From Rostratula benghalensis (taxonomy: Eukaryota > Chordata > Aves > Charadriiformes > Rostratulidae), in contig VXAI01000117.1 in the NCBI GenBank assembly GCA_013399305.1, positions 392,742 through 456,741 on the forward strand: 64,000 nucleotides of DNA, in the 5' to 3' direction. A program made the translations under genes and the position numbers. A model generated the notes under the pieces. The model worked only from the letters and a program-made list of their open reading frames with translations. It searched no databases and had not been told where the DNA came from. This document shows, piece after piece, positions 24,339 to 37,384 of this stretch. Positions within the stretch are counted from its first letter, which is position 1, and each line of letters opens with the position of its first letter.

Positions 24339-27300
24339 GTAAGAGCAGAACCCTCAAATAAAGCCAAGTGAACTTGGTTTCCTGCTAGAAGCAAAGCTCA
24401 GTGAAAGTAACACTGGTTTTGCTGCCATTGGTTTTCCTGGAGAATTAAGATTTACTAAAATTTATCAGGAACATTTATCCAAATACAAGGCAAAACCCCG
24501 CCAAGGTCTTATGCTTTGAGGCACGAATCCGGGCACTCTTCCATTAGTGAGCTTCTTTCTAGTTTCCAGAACAGCCAATAGCACAAAACTTGAGCCCAAA
24601 TTCAGGAGGACTTTTTCCCATGAAATTGAGCAAACTTAATCTACGAGTTAACCATTGAACCTGATAACGTCTAGCCTCTACTGCTGTAGAATTGCAGGAA
24701 AGTTGCCTTTTGAATGGCTTTGACACTAAAGTGTTTGTGTATTTGAGTATCTTCTTATTTTATTTATAAAAAGCTTAATTTTACAGTGTTTTCATAAATA
24801 AAATTATTTGATGGGGTGAGCTTTCACCTGGAACTTTTACAAATAAGTAGAAACAATGAGCAAGCTCATTGGCTAATTTGGATTCTGCCTACTATAGCGA
24901 AGGAGATGAACTGAAAAGTGGCTTTGGAGATGTTGGCAAATTGGTTTCAGAGTCAAAGGTCTTTTGCAAATACAAAATTTAACTTGCATTGTCCAGTAAG
25001 TGTATATAGTTGTAGGTTTAATGTAACCCTAAGCACACTGAGTTTGTCCCTCTGAGGCACTAGAGGTGATCGGCTTTGTCTTTAGCATCATTTATAATCT
25101 CACTTCCCTTGAACCCATCTGTTGCACCTCTCCCTTGAGAAAGACCAATCATCTTTTATACAGAACCAGCCTTCATGGGGAGCAACCCAGACAATTACTT
25201 GTGGGAGCCCTACAGGGGTAGGTTCACTAGTGGGAGAAATCTTTCTGTGAGTGGCTGGGAAGAGATCACACTTCCACATGTACACTGGACCCTGCAAGGC
25301 TGACTTTGGCACTTATCCCACTGTGTTAACACTGAAAGTCTTCAGTTTAGGGATGGGTCCTCACATTCTCTGTTAGCTCTGTTTTCCAGCCTCTTCCTCT
25401 TTCTTTCTTCCTCTTAACCCTTGATTCATTTCCTGACATGGCCCTGATCCCTTTTGAAGAGACAGAAACTTGAAATGGCAGCAGGGGAGGTAGCATACAG
25501 TGAGACTGTCATCTGCTATGCTTTCAATGTCTACCGAACATCCTCCCCCTGGCCAAAAGAGAAAGAGTTCTCGAAGTTATAGTCCCTAGAAGTGGCAACA
25601 GTTCTGGCTGCTCTCATTCAGGTAATCTTTACTGTTTATGAAAGCTTTTTGTATATGTGCGAGCTTTTGAAACACAAACAAGTGTAATCAAATCAAATGG
25701 AGTTTTCCTGCATGCGAATGGATTTGAACACGTTTTTCCACATTTTGGGCCCATATAGTCCAACTAGCAATTACCCAGAAATGGTAACCCAGTAGGAATG
25801 TTGTTTATGAGATGGGATTCCACTGAGATGAGCAAATATGTTTAGAGTGTATTCTAGGACTTGGATTTGTATTTTTCCAACACAATCTTGATGCTTATTG
25901 TATTTGGCCAAAGATCTTTTCAAAGATCACACTTTGTACAACTCATATGACATGTAATTAAGGCTTGTTTTCACACTCTTTGTATTAATAACAACAAGAA
26001 CAACAAAAAAAACCCGAACAATTTCCAGCTACTGTAACTGGAGAAAGAAAAAAAAAGTTTATAAGCCTATAAGCAAGCTTAGAGAGAAATAGCGAAAAAT
26101 CACTGGGTATAAGAGAAGCTCTGTCCTGCTCTGCTATGGTAGCTGTCACTGAAATGGCTTCTTCTTTATTCCCTCTTTCTGAGATCCTGTTGAGGTGTTT
26201 TTCGTAGTCACCGAAGGCTAAAAAGTTCCTTTTCTCAAACAGGTCATTGTACATGGTTGCATTGCTCCAGTGGCAAAGCAGGCAACTGATTCGTTTTTCC
26301 ACTCTTGCTCCCCTCTTTGCACAGCATACAAATTGCTTCATCTGTTTTATCAGGCAGTTTTTGTCCAGCCAATAGTCAGATAAGGAGCCATCATGTAGAT
26401 TTCTCTGTGATCTGGTTGATCCTCTTTGCATACTGAGGGGTTGCCCATTCAGTGAGAAAAGATAATGGCAGCCCAGCATCATTATTTCCCTTTTTTCCCA
26501 GCTAATGTTTCTGACCATCCAGCCTCTGCAAGTCTCAGTTAAACAAAGTTATAGTCAGGTATAAAGCAAACGCATTCCTGCTTGTCCTGCTGATCTGACT
26601 TAGAGATCAAGGAGCTTGTTCTTTGCATTATTCTCAAATAGCCTCTCTGGCTCACTTCTCTAGCTCTGATCTCTAAGCCTTGTCTCCTCCACCTCCCTCA
26701 CTATTATTCCTAAAGTGGGAAATTCCTTTCTCCTATTATTTATAAGTAAGCATAAATGGAAATGTATAGTACATTGAGATTATCCTGTAACCCAGCAGGT
26801 GGAAAGTATCTTTCTTCTTGACTAACTGGGCCTTTTTTGTTGTTGTTGTTTTAGTTGAGTTGAAGAACAGTTTCTTAAAGTGTCAAAGTGCATGATTCTT
26901 TGTCTTCTGGTCATTGATTATCATAAAACTGCTATGTTTACAGTTTATTTCAGAACTGCGGTACCTGGGAGGGGTTAAATCTTATTCAGGTTGCTTTTGG
27001 AAACTCTTCTTGATGAATTCAGTATAGCATTTATGCATTGGTAGCAATTTGTTTTGAAGAGTCAGAAGTTGATGGGAATTCTTTGTGTGTGTCTCTGGCA
27101 TTGCAAATAGATGATTTGCAGCAGTTAAATAATGTTTTTGCAACTAAAGCATTATACACATGAGCCCTATCAACAATACCCGTCCACTTGGTGCTTGGAA
27201 GATTCTGTGTGCATTTCTAAATCAATTTCATGCATGACCTTTTTTCATCACCAGAGCCAAGGCCTAGCTTCCCACTCTTCGTAGAGTATCACTTCCAGGC

Positions 27301-27595
27301 ACACCAGACAGCTGAAACTTAAATCTAAAGATAAATTTTAAACAATAGGTCCTGGTTTGCTTACATTAAAATACCACTTCCAGTGACTCCATCACTTTCA
27401 GTAGAAACAAGATAAGGCAGCAAGCAAACTTACTGGGTCAACACTAAAAATAAGTATATTTGTTATAGCAAAGCAATCTGTCATAAAAAACACAGAAAAC
27501 TTGTGATGTTATTGGTGGCTTTTTGTGATGTGTTTCTCTTTTGTTCCAAATGGAATCCAAGTACTAAGGTGGGCTATTTTTTCTTTGTCTGCCAG
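24339..27595 (+). other. RFX4: RFX4 intron (3.3 kb)
   Basis: Contains a 177-codon open frame on the minus strand (25985-26518) with no recognisable domain, treated in the findings, and a C/T-rich run near 25391-25420. No transposon recognised. Confidence 0.9.
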
Positions 27596-27690
27596 TATAT
27601 CAGGAGTTTGATCACCTTCTGGAGGAGCAGTCTCCCATTGAGTCATACATCGAGTGGCTGGATTCCATGGTGGACAGATGTGTTGTAAAG
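27596..27690 (+). CDS. RFX4: RFX4 exon h: dimerisation region
   Basis: A 95-nt exon, acceptor CTGCCAG. It completes the leucine, then encodes [20 protein letters not shown] and [11 protein letters not shown], ending on a codon boundary. The donor is AAG/GTTGGT, with T at +3, weaker than the other donors in the gene. The exon end is nevertheless fixed by the protein (CVVK followed by VAAKRQG). Residues 275-306. Confidence 0.96.
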
Positions 27691-29136
27691 GTTGGTACTC
27701 GGGAGTCAGGACCTGAGTCAGTCACGTGCATTACAAGGTCCTAGATTTTTAGCAAAACTAGAAAACCAACAAACCAGACATTGGTAATAAGCAAGAATAA
27801 AGCAGTGGTGGGCAAAATCTCACAAGTTTTCATGCTCAGTAGAGAACCGCTCATAGTCTGCTTTATTCTGCTCCTGTCTAGTCTATCCCAAAATATAATA
27901 TTCAAGAATGGAACAGGGCTGAAGTTTCCAATCAAAGCAGTACTTCAGAGGTGTGGAAAGATGAGGTCAGAGTTACTCTAGCTACATAATGGAAATAAAA
28001 CGCATAACCAGTCTGGTCTTTTAAGAGTTTACTGAAAGGGATATTCATATATATATATATGCATTCAAAAGTAAGGATGAAAGTCTACATTGCCATCCAG
28101 TAAAGGACACATTTATGTTGCCTTTTGAGCTGATTTGGGATACCGATGACTTGTATATTGTTTTAATTTATGTGTGTGCAGAAACCTACAAACAAATCTT
28201 TAAAAAATATTTTCAAAACTGATCAGGCATCACCATAATTTTACAATGAGTATGAAACTATATGACTGACTATTTTAACTTCCTATAGTTACTAACTATA
28301 CTTTGTATTGGGATGTTCTATTAGAATTTCAGCTCTTCATTTCAGTTATTAAAGCTAAGACGTAAAAAACATATATAGAGAAAATATGGTCTCTCTCTCT
28401 GCTGCAAAAGAGCCATACAAAAAACAACAGATATTTCCCTGTATTGTTTGAAATGTATTGATTGTTTTGGAGAACTTTTACTTTCATAGTGGAATGCAAT
28501 TTGAAATTCAGGCTATAACTGTTAATTTTCATTAAGAAATTGACACAAACTTTATTAGCCAGTTGAATTAAACTTGAAAAACACACATATGACTATAGTA
28601 AAATTTTTTTTTAAGAGTCGATACCTAAAGCGGGCTTTCTGGAAATGAGTTTTGCTAGTAAAATGACTATGTGACTTCACAAAAATAAAAACATGAAAGA
28701 ACAAAGAAAATTATATTAAACAGTAAACATAAATTGAAATGTTAATAGAAATTTTCAATATAGATCAAGCATTCTTGATTATAAATTGCTTTCTTTACTA
28801 GGCAGCAAGAATGAAAATGTAAGTAATTAGGTTAAGATGAAGATGAGAGCAATTTTTGATGATCCTTTCATCACTTATGAAGAAATTCAGTCTTGGTGTT
28901 GAATAATACTTTATGATTTTCTCTTTCTGAAGGTTGTATGTAGTAGCAAGGTGGTTTTCTGTGTAAGGCTGTTGGGGGTTTTTTTTATTTTTAGTGTAGG
29001 TTTTAATGTGAAGATAATGGTAAATAGTTTTTCAGTATATATATATATAAAAGAAGATAAATATGTGCACCATTCAGCTGTATTAGAGAGTAAAAAGAAA
29101 AGTTTCTGCATGTCAGATGTATCTGTTTTCTTGCAG
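27691..29136 (+). other. RFX4: RFX4 intron (1.4 kb)
   Basis: AT-rich, with short (AT)n runs at about 28047-28061 and 29034-29050. No transposon recognised. Confidence 0.92.
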
Positions 29137-29254
29137 GTAGCTGCCAAGAGACAAGGTTCCTTGAAGAAAGTAGCTCAGCAGTTCCTCTTGATGTGGTCCT
29201 GTTTTGGCACTCGAGTGATTCGGGACATGACTTTGCACAGTGCACCCAGCTTTG
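29137..29254 (+). CDS. RFX4: RFX4 exon i: dimerisation region
   Basis: A 118-nt exon, acceptor TCTTGCAG and donor GTACTT. It encodes [39 protein letters not shown] and the first base of a glycine. The [18 protein letters not shown] block is strongly conserved among RFX dimerisation domains. Residues 307-345. Confidence 0.97.
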
Positions 29255-29533
29255 GTACTTTCATTTTGTTGTAATAATTGCCTGCCACCATCAGAAAAAA
29301 AAAAAAAAATGTATCCTGGCTTGTAATGTACAGTTTAAGTGAAACCATAACCAGTCTTCACATGTCCAGTTCTCTATTAAAAAAAGAGTTGGGGCTACTG
29401 ACATTTGGAAATATATATACAGAGATCTGGCCAGGGGAGCTGAAAACATTACTACTTCCTTCTGTTTGTTATTAGTCAGTAGCCAGAGTTGCAGGTCAGC
29501 TGAAGGAGCTGATTACAGGAACATTCCCTAATT

Positions 29534-29615
29534 CACTTCAGTGCAAAGTGAGCCTGGTTACCCCAACCTCTCTGACCACATGTTATGCTGAGGGAGATGG
29601 CTTTGCACTGAAGTG
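29534..29615. repeat. 15-bp perfect inverted repeat with 52-nt spacer
   Basis: CACTTCAGTGCAAAG at 29534-29548 is the exact reverse complement of CTTTGCACTGAAGTG at 29601-29615. It could form a hairpin in the intron transcript or be the ends of a small defunct element. The flanks do not extend the pairing. The match is seen directly; its meaning is unknown. Confidence 0.85.
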
Positions 29616-32600
29616 GATGAAAAGCTCTCCAGTGAACCACTTTGCCAGCTCTGCTTTTAAAGGACAGAGCATTTTAAACTAGTCTTTGAAAAATAAGCGT
29701 GTTTCTGTACTCTGGACAGATTCTCTTCTGTTCTATTATAATTCAGTCAGGGTGGAAAAAAAAAAAGGAAAAGAAATAGATGAAAATTACTTTTACTTTT
29801 TAAAATTAAAATCATATTGCTTTTCTACATTTTCCAAATGGGCTTTGTTTTGAATTCTGGGATACAAACAGTTCAGATTATTAAAATCAGTTAAAGGCAG
29901 GAATGATTGAAAATAGACTGCTGTGTCATGAGTGTGAGCATCCACAGTCACTTGGGACCAGATTTTGCATGAGGGATGGTTTTTATAAACGCGCATTATG
30001 TTAGTAGAAGGTCAGTAATGAATTTATGAAGGCACTGCATTGAACAGCTGCAAGGTTTTCTGCCAGCTGAGCTTTGATGCCATTTATGCTCTTAAAACTA
30101 TGTGATAGCATAAATTATGATACCATGATAGATACATATGATATAACCTGTATTTTAGTTTGAAACTACCTTTATTGGCTTCCCTTTGTAAAGAGTTTCC
30201 CAAACAGGTATTACTGAGTCACCATTAGACATCAGGATAGTGTGTGTCCCCAAGATGATCACAATTTCCATCTGCTAGCTTGTGTTTTCTGCACCACTAT
30301 GCTGGTCACATCTATTTTCCACCTCATTAGGACTCATTTTCTCCTCGAGACACTGCAGCTTTTCTTTTGTTGTGGGCATAAAAGTGGCTGATACTTCTTA
30401 ACAGTATAATTTCCCCCAGTGTTCAAAAATCCCTGTGCATGAATGCTGAATAAATGCTGAAGTTTGTTTTCTACCATTTACTAGAATGCTAGCATCTTCT
30501 AGATCTACTAGATTTCTAGCATCTACTTTTCTCTCTGCAGACATAATCCCAATCTGCAAAACACACTGTTACCCAACAAATTAAAATACCCATCCTGCAT
30601 TAGTGCAGTGTTGAGGTTACACTGTCATTCAATGCTGACTTTAAAGTACCCCCACGGATGCATTAGTGCTACTGAGCTGCACATTACAACATTATTTTTA
30701 TTCCTGTTCAGGATATGTTTGTAACCCGATCAAGCATTCTCTGCTTCAAAGCATCAGTCACCAAACCAGCTTTAATCAATTAGGGATTCCCCAAATATTT
30801 ACTAGACCACCAGTTGTCTGGAAGGCCTATAGAATGATCCTCAGCTGTGATTTTTTTTTCCTTATTAACAGAAACATTGATGAATGTGCCATGTAGAGAG
30901 GAGATATGAAGATTGAGAATTATTCATTAGGTTGAGTTTGGGACATAATATAATATAATATCATATCATATCTACCAAAATAAGTTACCTGTTGTCTCTG
31001 TTATAAATTCAAGTCTCAAATTTCTCATTTTTGAGAATGTTAACTGCTCAGCTAGATTTGTAGGGTTTTGTCTTTTTTTTTCTTCTTCTTACTTCCTTAC
31101 TTCTCCTTACATGGACACACACATTTTAACATTAAATTGATATGTTTATATGTAACCATAGCGAGGGAAAGAATGTCCTGATTATAGCTTATGTGTTTTT
31201 CATGGGTGTGTGGTGTTATACTAGAACTGGATCAATAACTGCTTTTCAATTTAGTAATGAAAGCAAGAGTTTAAACAAACAAACAAAACCCGTCATGCTC
31301 AGTGTGAAGATGAGATAGTTTGGGATTTTAATAAATTCAAAAACCTTTATATTTTAACAAAGTGAAACTAAAGAGAAATCTTAAGCATCTGCCATATTTG
31401 GGGGTTTAGACCACAGCTGCCTCTCTCAGCAGTCTTGAATCAGTGTTAACCACTGCCAGAGCAAGATTTCTAACCAAAAGGCTTTGTCATTTCACTTTGT
31501 ACAAGCCACATAACCACTTCTTGAGTTGCCAAGGTCTGCAGCCTGCTGGCTGGGTTCTCTCCTGGGAGGTGATACGACAAGCATTGATTCAGTCCCTATT
31601 CTAATCCTCATTTATACAGGGTGGAGTTTTTCCTGCTCAGGTGCAACTCCAGTGCTGGCAGGAGGAGATCTGATCCTTTAGGTTTTCAAAGGGGACAATT
31701 ATACCAAAATCATATCCTCATCCTATCAGGGAGAAGCCTCCTTGTTGCCCCCCAAATGTTATTTAGCCACAGACACAAATTTGTAATAATTTATATTAAT
31801 GATGTTACTCTTTCACTGCAAGGCCGTTCAATGCATTGTTCATGAATTAGAGTTGAGCAAGTTCCAGAAGAATAACCCCTGATTGTAAACAGCTCAGTGC
31901 TAGATGGCAGAAACTCTTCTACACCTAATACCACACAGTTTCTGCTAGCTTTTCAGAATAATGTATGCATTTAAGTGAGTTCTATGGAAAGAAACAATGA
32001 TTGATTTAATCTTCTAAATATTTACATTTGTTCATCTTTTAATTTTACAAATTATCTTTGTTCTTAACTTAGAGAAAAAGTTTTGCATTTTTACTGCATT
32101 GAAAACTATTTCCACGGACTGATTTTTTCTATTTCAACTAATATATAGGATGGTCACTGTGTAATTTTTTTTAAAAAAGTAAAATAGTATGTTAAACAAT
32201 AGGATTTTTACTACATACACGACATGATATTTTTATCTTTGAAATATATAGAGACAAAGAGATCTGATTGGAGGAAGTTCAAATACCTGACACTGGAATG
32301 GCTTGCACAGAGACTTAATTCTGCAGAGCTTTTATGGATGGTGGCATGGGCAGGTTGAAACAATCCCTGGCAGAAAAAAAACCTCCTCTCTCTCATGGTC
32401 CCTCTCCCTTTTTCTCTTTGCCTCCCTCCCTCCTTCCTGTCTATGCATATCAAAGGCACAGTTGGTGGCATTGTTTGGGTAATGCATCCAGTGTATAAAG
32501 TAACTAATTAGTAATAGAAGCACCATGATTTTTCTCCAGATCTGGAAATCTCAGTTGTTTTGCTACTTATGCATAATTGCTGTATCGAAATCATTGCCAT

Positions 32601-33120
32601 GATTTCTGTTAACTCATGAAAATTAGAACCCAATGCTATTTACTATTGTAACTACAGACTCTTGAATGACTTCTTATCTCTTCCTAAAAAAGTGTATGGT
32701 TTGCCAGCCACAGTTGGATCAGTTTCAATTCTTAAAGATATACTGGAAAAAAACAGTAGCTTGCAAACACAGAGTAAATTATTATACATCATGCTGAATA
32801 GCTATTCATTGTGTAGCTGAAATGTGTGCCCTGGTATTGGTTTCACTCTATAGCTTACATTTCATTTGACTCGTTTAAAAATGTAAAAATATTGCATTCA
32901 TTCAGTACCAACAACTTGTTTGTCTAGTGTCTTTCACGCAAATTCTGAGCTCAAAAACTCTATACAGAGTTTAAAAATACACAGTGGGAGAAATAATAGG
33001 AGAGGAAGAGAGAATTTCAAAAGAGTGACAAAGGCGCTGGAGTGGTTTTAAACGCTGCATTCAGTACTGCCAACCCCAAGCCTTCAAAATAAAACATTAG
33101 ACCCCCCAGAACAAAGAATT

Positions 33121-33243
33121 AAAAAAAAAAAAAAAGCAAATCTTGGGTTTTTTTCATTTACTAGCTAGCATTTTAGTGCTAGGGTTTGCAATTACAAACA
33201 CTTTTATGAAACTACAAGCAACTTTTTTTTTTTTTTTTTTTTT
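33121..33243. repeat. Facing A15 and T21 homopolymer tracts
   Basis: A15 at 33121-33135 and T21 at 33223-33243, 87 bases apart. Opposed A and T tracts can pair. No SINE body is recognisable between them, so simple slippage expansion is the plainest reading. Confidence 0.8.
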
Positions 33244-33929
33244 AATTAAAGCTGAGCAAAGAGTTTGATGGGGAACACTAAATACCCTGAGCTTTATTAC
33301 CACCACATGAAATTTGCCAGCATTTAGGCCTGTTTTTCTTACCTTGGAATTACTTACCAGTAGTAACTTCACTAAAGTCAATAGAAAATTTCCACTGAAA
33401 AACCGTAGTCAGAAGAAGAGCAAGCATTTTGTGGAGATTTTTGATAATCCAGGCTTCCACTGGGGAACTCCTAGGTCAGTAACAAGGTGATCAGCCAGAT
33501 CATCGCTAAACTGAATAGGATTTTATTTAACAAGGCTTTTTGAGCCCAAACGTTTTCTAAAATAAATCTTCCGTAGTAGTTAATGTCTCCACTATTTACC
33601 CTTGCAAGGCTGGGGAAACTTGTTACTATTTTGATTTGAATAGGTGCATGAAACACGTGAAAAACTGGATGCTTCAGGTTCACCAACAGCCAAACGTTTC
33701 CTCCCCATAGCAAGGTGTTGCAATCACATATGTGCTTCTGCTGGGCTGCCTTGCACAAGAACACAAAGGTATTTGTGTTGTGTGTGTTCAGCCTGTGTGT
33801 GTGTGCTCAGCTGGTATCAGCGTCAACAGAGGCCGTGCAGGCGTGGAGTGAGAGAACGAACCACAGAGACTATCCGGGTCACAAAGAAAAAGACTGTGCT
33901 CAGGGTTGCTTTGAAAGCTGCATTGCCAG

Positions 33930-34010
33930 CTAGAATTGGGGAATTGGACTAGATGATCTTTCAAGGTCCCTTCCAATCCCTGATAGTCTGTGATTCTGTG
34001 ATTCTGTGAA
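33930..34010 (+). mobile_element. CR1 LINE, 3' tail fragment
   Basis: GAATTGGACTAGATGATCTT, TCAAGGTCCCTTCCAATCCC and a tail of three TGATTCTG-type units. Sense relative to RFX4. The 3' 44 bases nearly duplicate the fragment at 44125-44168, which points to the same CR1 subfamily. Confidence 0.92.
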
Positions 34011-36042
34011 TTGGGCAAGGATATAGCGTCTTTCAAACCACTTCTGCCCATCAAGAGTGTGTTAGAGTAGAGAAGTTGGGGTAGGGGTAGCTATGCTTTG
34101 ATGTGGTAAAAGTTAGTATGTCAAGATAAACCTAACTTCCCTGTGGAAAACCCAATCATTATGAAATTTGATTGAATTTGAAACTTGCTGGATCTTTTCC
34201 CCATGGAAATATTTTTCCACAAAATGCAGTAATAGAATTTCGAAAGGAACATGTTCTAGATGAGGCTATTTTTTTAAAATTATTTTTGTATGTGTGCGTG
34301 TGTGTCTGGCAGTAGTTGATCTCTGTTTCTCTCTCAGCTGGTGATCTTTCTCTGCTTTAAGCCAGCTGCTGGACTGGCTGTTATGTTCACCTGAGTTATT
34401 TAATGACTTATATGAATGTGTTTCAAATATTCCAAGTAAGTCTAAGTAAACATAGGAGCTTTTAAACAAAAAAAAAAAAAAAAACAAACAAACCCATTGT
34501 GTGATCAAATTCTGTGTGGAGTTATTACATATACACTGTGTCATGGAGTCTATTGCATAACATGACCAAACTCCATCTTGATACTTGTTGGTCTTCCCCT
34601 GCAGATGAATATTGTTCCTTTCAGGAGGACACTACACAATATCTCAGCTCTGATGCTTTACTCCTCTATTTTTACCCTTCTGTGGCCTCTTCTTACACAT
34701 CTATTTCTGTGGCTATGTGTGCTCTAGGGCAAACATTTCTTCACCATCCCTGACATCCATCCTTCTTTATACATTATGGGAAGCAACTCAATTCCTTTCT
34801 GCAAAATGAAGCCAGCCATGCATTTTTAGTAATTTAAAATCCATTATCTATTCCCCGCATCCTCCTGGTAATCTTCTTCATAGCAGTTTCAACTTGTAGT
34901 AATTTTTATTGAACCTGGGTGACTGGTTCAATATGCTAAGTGAGGTTTCAGCAGTGCCTTGAGCAATAGTGCTAATAGTTCTGTTTCTACAGAGGAAGTA
35001 GAAGAGGAATCAGAGGATGACAAAAATCTCTAAGGACAGAATTTCTTACAGTGTGCTATTAAATTTCATTTCTGTTACTCTAGTCCATAACATGACATAG
35101 TCCTTCCTCCTAACATTTGCAATTTCTCCATCTGTACTCAAAACTTACTTAAGGATTTGTGGCAGAAAGCTACCAATATAATCCCTTTTTACTATTAATT
35201 TTCAAAGTGTTTTTTGACTCCAGCCTCCACATTTTCTTTTGCTCATGCTCTTCCCTTAAGTCCTTTAAGCCCTTATATTTTTCACATTCCTGTTACGGAA
35301 GTTAAGAGACAGTATCCATGGTATCTGCAGATATAAGCACAGGAACAGGCCAAATGTTATGCTGCTAGTAACATTCAAACTGATAATTAGGAAAATAAAT
35401 TGTAGTCAGAGAATCATGACACATCAAAACTTTGGCACAAGTCTTTCCCTTTAAGACATCCACAATTGCTGCAAAGGCCTCTGTGTTTGGCAGTTAATGG
35501 ATGTCTCATCCAGTCCAGGCAATACACTGGAGATATACCATCAGGAGATTTGGAAGGCTATTTCTATCTCACTATTGATTAGTCTCTTATTTCTTTATCC
35601 AATGACACAGGTAGTTCATTAAATTCATACAAGGGTGTGTTACTAGGACAGCCAATTCAGGATTCTACTTCTGACAGAAACTTTTATCTGGTCCTTTAGA
35701 TAAAAGAGAACAATTCCACTGCAGTGTAATTGTCTAAATTGTTTGGTGCTAACGTAGGAGAAGAAAACTGCATCGAGTCCCAGCTCTCAGCTAGGCAGCC
35801 TCCTTGCCCCCTAAATTGTGCTAATTGGTTATTTAAGTCTGTATAAACGCTGTGAGCAAACCGAGTTTGCTGGTCTCCAGTTTTGCTTTGACCTCTCTTA
35901 CCCTGAGTGAGAGAGATACTTCAGTGGCAGTGGTACATGTACTACTCAGTACTGTTTGTGTTGAATACCGTAATCATTGGTTTAATGAGTGTATTGAGAC
36001 AGTCAATGGCTTTTTTTGTTTGTTTGTTCACTTTATTACCAG

Positions 36043-36162
36043 GGTCTTTTCACCTTATTCACTTGATGTTTGATGACTACGTATTGTACCTGCTAGAATC
36101 ACTCCATTGTCAGGAGAGAGCTAATGAACTAATGAGGGCAATGAAAGGAGAAGGAAGCACAG
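36043..36162 (+). CDS. RFX4: RFX4 exon j: end of dimerisation region
   Basis: A 120-nt exon, acceptor TTACCAG and donor GTGAGT. It completes the glycine, then encodes [39 protein letters not shown] and the first base of an alanine. The [13 protein letters not shown] block ends the RFX dimerisation domain; what follows is specific to RFX4. Residues 346-385. Confidence 0.97.
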
Positions 36163-36809
36163 GTGAGTTTGTTCTTCTATTCATCTTCTTTTGTTTCATT
36201 CCACTGGATTCACTATTTTCTGCCTTTAGGACATTTCTTTATCCTCCTCTAACTCAGTAAGGCTTATCTAGGAGCTAAATGTTTTCCAGTTCCCTCATGA
36301 TTTGAAATAAGTCATTTGTGAGGGGAGTGCCCCTGGTAAGTACATTCTGAAAGAGGCCTGCCTGACTCATCATGTAAGTCTGGATGTCTGAGGCCATTCC
36401 TAAGCACACACTTGGTGTTTCAGTAAGAATTTTTTGTACTGAGCCTTTTAACTCAGTCTGTCTAAGCCACCACTGTATTTCAGCAAATCCAGTGTTGATT
36501 CTCTCTTTCACCTTGTCTTAACACTAAATAAATTCACTGATATTAACAGATTTTACCATTTAATAAGAGGGAAAGGTGGGAGAAGTGAGCAAAGACAAAA
36601 AAACAAAGCTAACATTTCTGGTACTCATGTTTTAAACTGTATAGATACAGATTTGGGGCAGGCCCTTGTAATGAGGGAACTTCAGTGATCTACTTTCCTT
36701 GCATCTCCCATTAATTTGGGCAAGTTATACCCCTTTGTCATCTTTGGAAAGTTCCACTCTTTTTTTAGCTGTGTCTTAATTTGCTACCCTGTAGGTTGAT
36801 GTGAAGAAC

Positions 36810-36945
36810 ACTTGAGTGATTAGGGTAATACCTTCTATGTGTTGAAAGACCTGGATTTAATTCACTGCCCTGCTATAACCTCTTGGGTTTTGACAAACAA
36901 GTTATTTATCCCTGCCTACTTTCCACATAGCTGTAACAGCTAGAA
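36810..36945 (+). repeat. MIR-like SINE relic
   Basis: The order of elements matches the MIR core: AGACCTGGATTTAATTC (decayed B box region), a CTGCTATAACC segment, then CAAGTTATTTATCCCTGCCT and TTTCCACATAGCTGTAA, comparable with the familiar 'loses to CAGTTTCCCCATCTGTAA' end of MIR. It is strongly diverged. Assigned by resemblance, not alignment. Confidence 0.42.
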
Positions 36946-37119
36946 CTATCCAGAGAGTCATCCTCTTCAGTCAATGAAGAGAGAAGCCACTAGAATCCTC
37001 TGGAGATGCCTTTTCCCGTCCCCAGAGTATGGTGGAGACTCCTTTTTCTTTCCAATGTCTCTAGAAGGAGTAGGAGTGCCTGACTCAGACTGGACTCCTA
37101 ATTTTATTTATCTAATAGT

Positions 37120-37210
37120 ATATTACAGGAATATAAGCCTCAAGTTGTCTACATATGAGTTTCCCATCTATACAACATGAAAAACAGCGCTTTCCTTTAA
37201 GAGGTCTTAT
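37120..37210 (+). repeat. Possible second MIR-like 3' fragment
   Basis: GCCTCAAGTTGTC, then GTTTCCCATCTATACAAC and AACAGCGCTTTCC, resemble the MIR 3' core (CAGTTTCCCATCTGTAA with AACAGCACTTACC). It is short and uncertain, and may be a continuation of the neighbouring relic after an insertion. Confidence 0.3.
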
Positions 37211-37384
37211 ATTGTAATGCTGAATGTTGTAGGAGTACTTTCAAAGATTTGTGATTCCTGCATGCAGTTCTTGAAATACAGCCTACAGAATTTAACTATC
37301 TGTGTTAAGGTTGTTTTTTTAGTTTCTGAGTCTTCCTTGTTTCTACTTTTAACTATGTTTGATGATTTTTCTCTCATCCTGCAG

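Larger units (their letters stand above)
29255..36042 (+). other. RFX4: RFX4 intron (6.8 kb)
   Basis: Holds a 15-bp inverted repeat (29534-29548 with 29601-29615), an A15 and a T21 tract (33121-33135 and 33223-33243), a C/T-rich run at 32384-32441, TG-rich sequence near 33776-33812, a CR1 tail (about 33930-34010) and an A17 tract (34468-34484). No further exon recognised. Confidence 0.92.
36163..37384 (+). other. RFX4: RFX4 intron (1.2 kb)
   Basis: Carries two probable MIR-type SINE relics (36810-36945 and about 37120-37210). Otherwise unique sequence. The intron ends in a tandem GCAGCAG acceptor. Confidence 0.92.
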
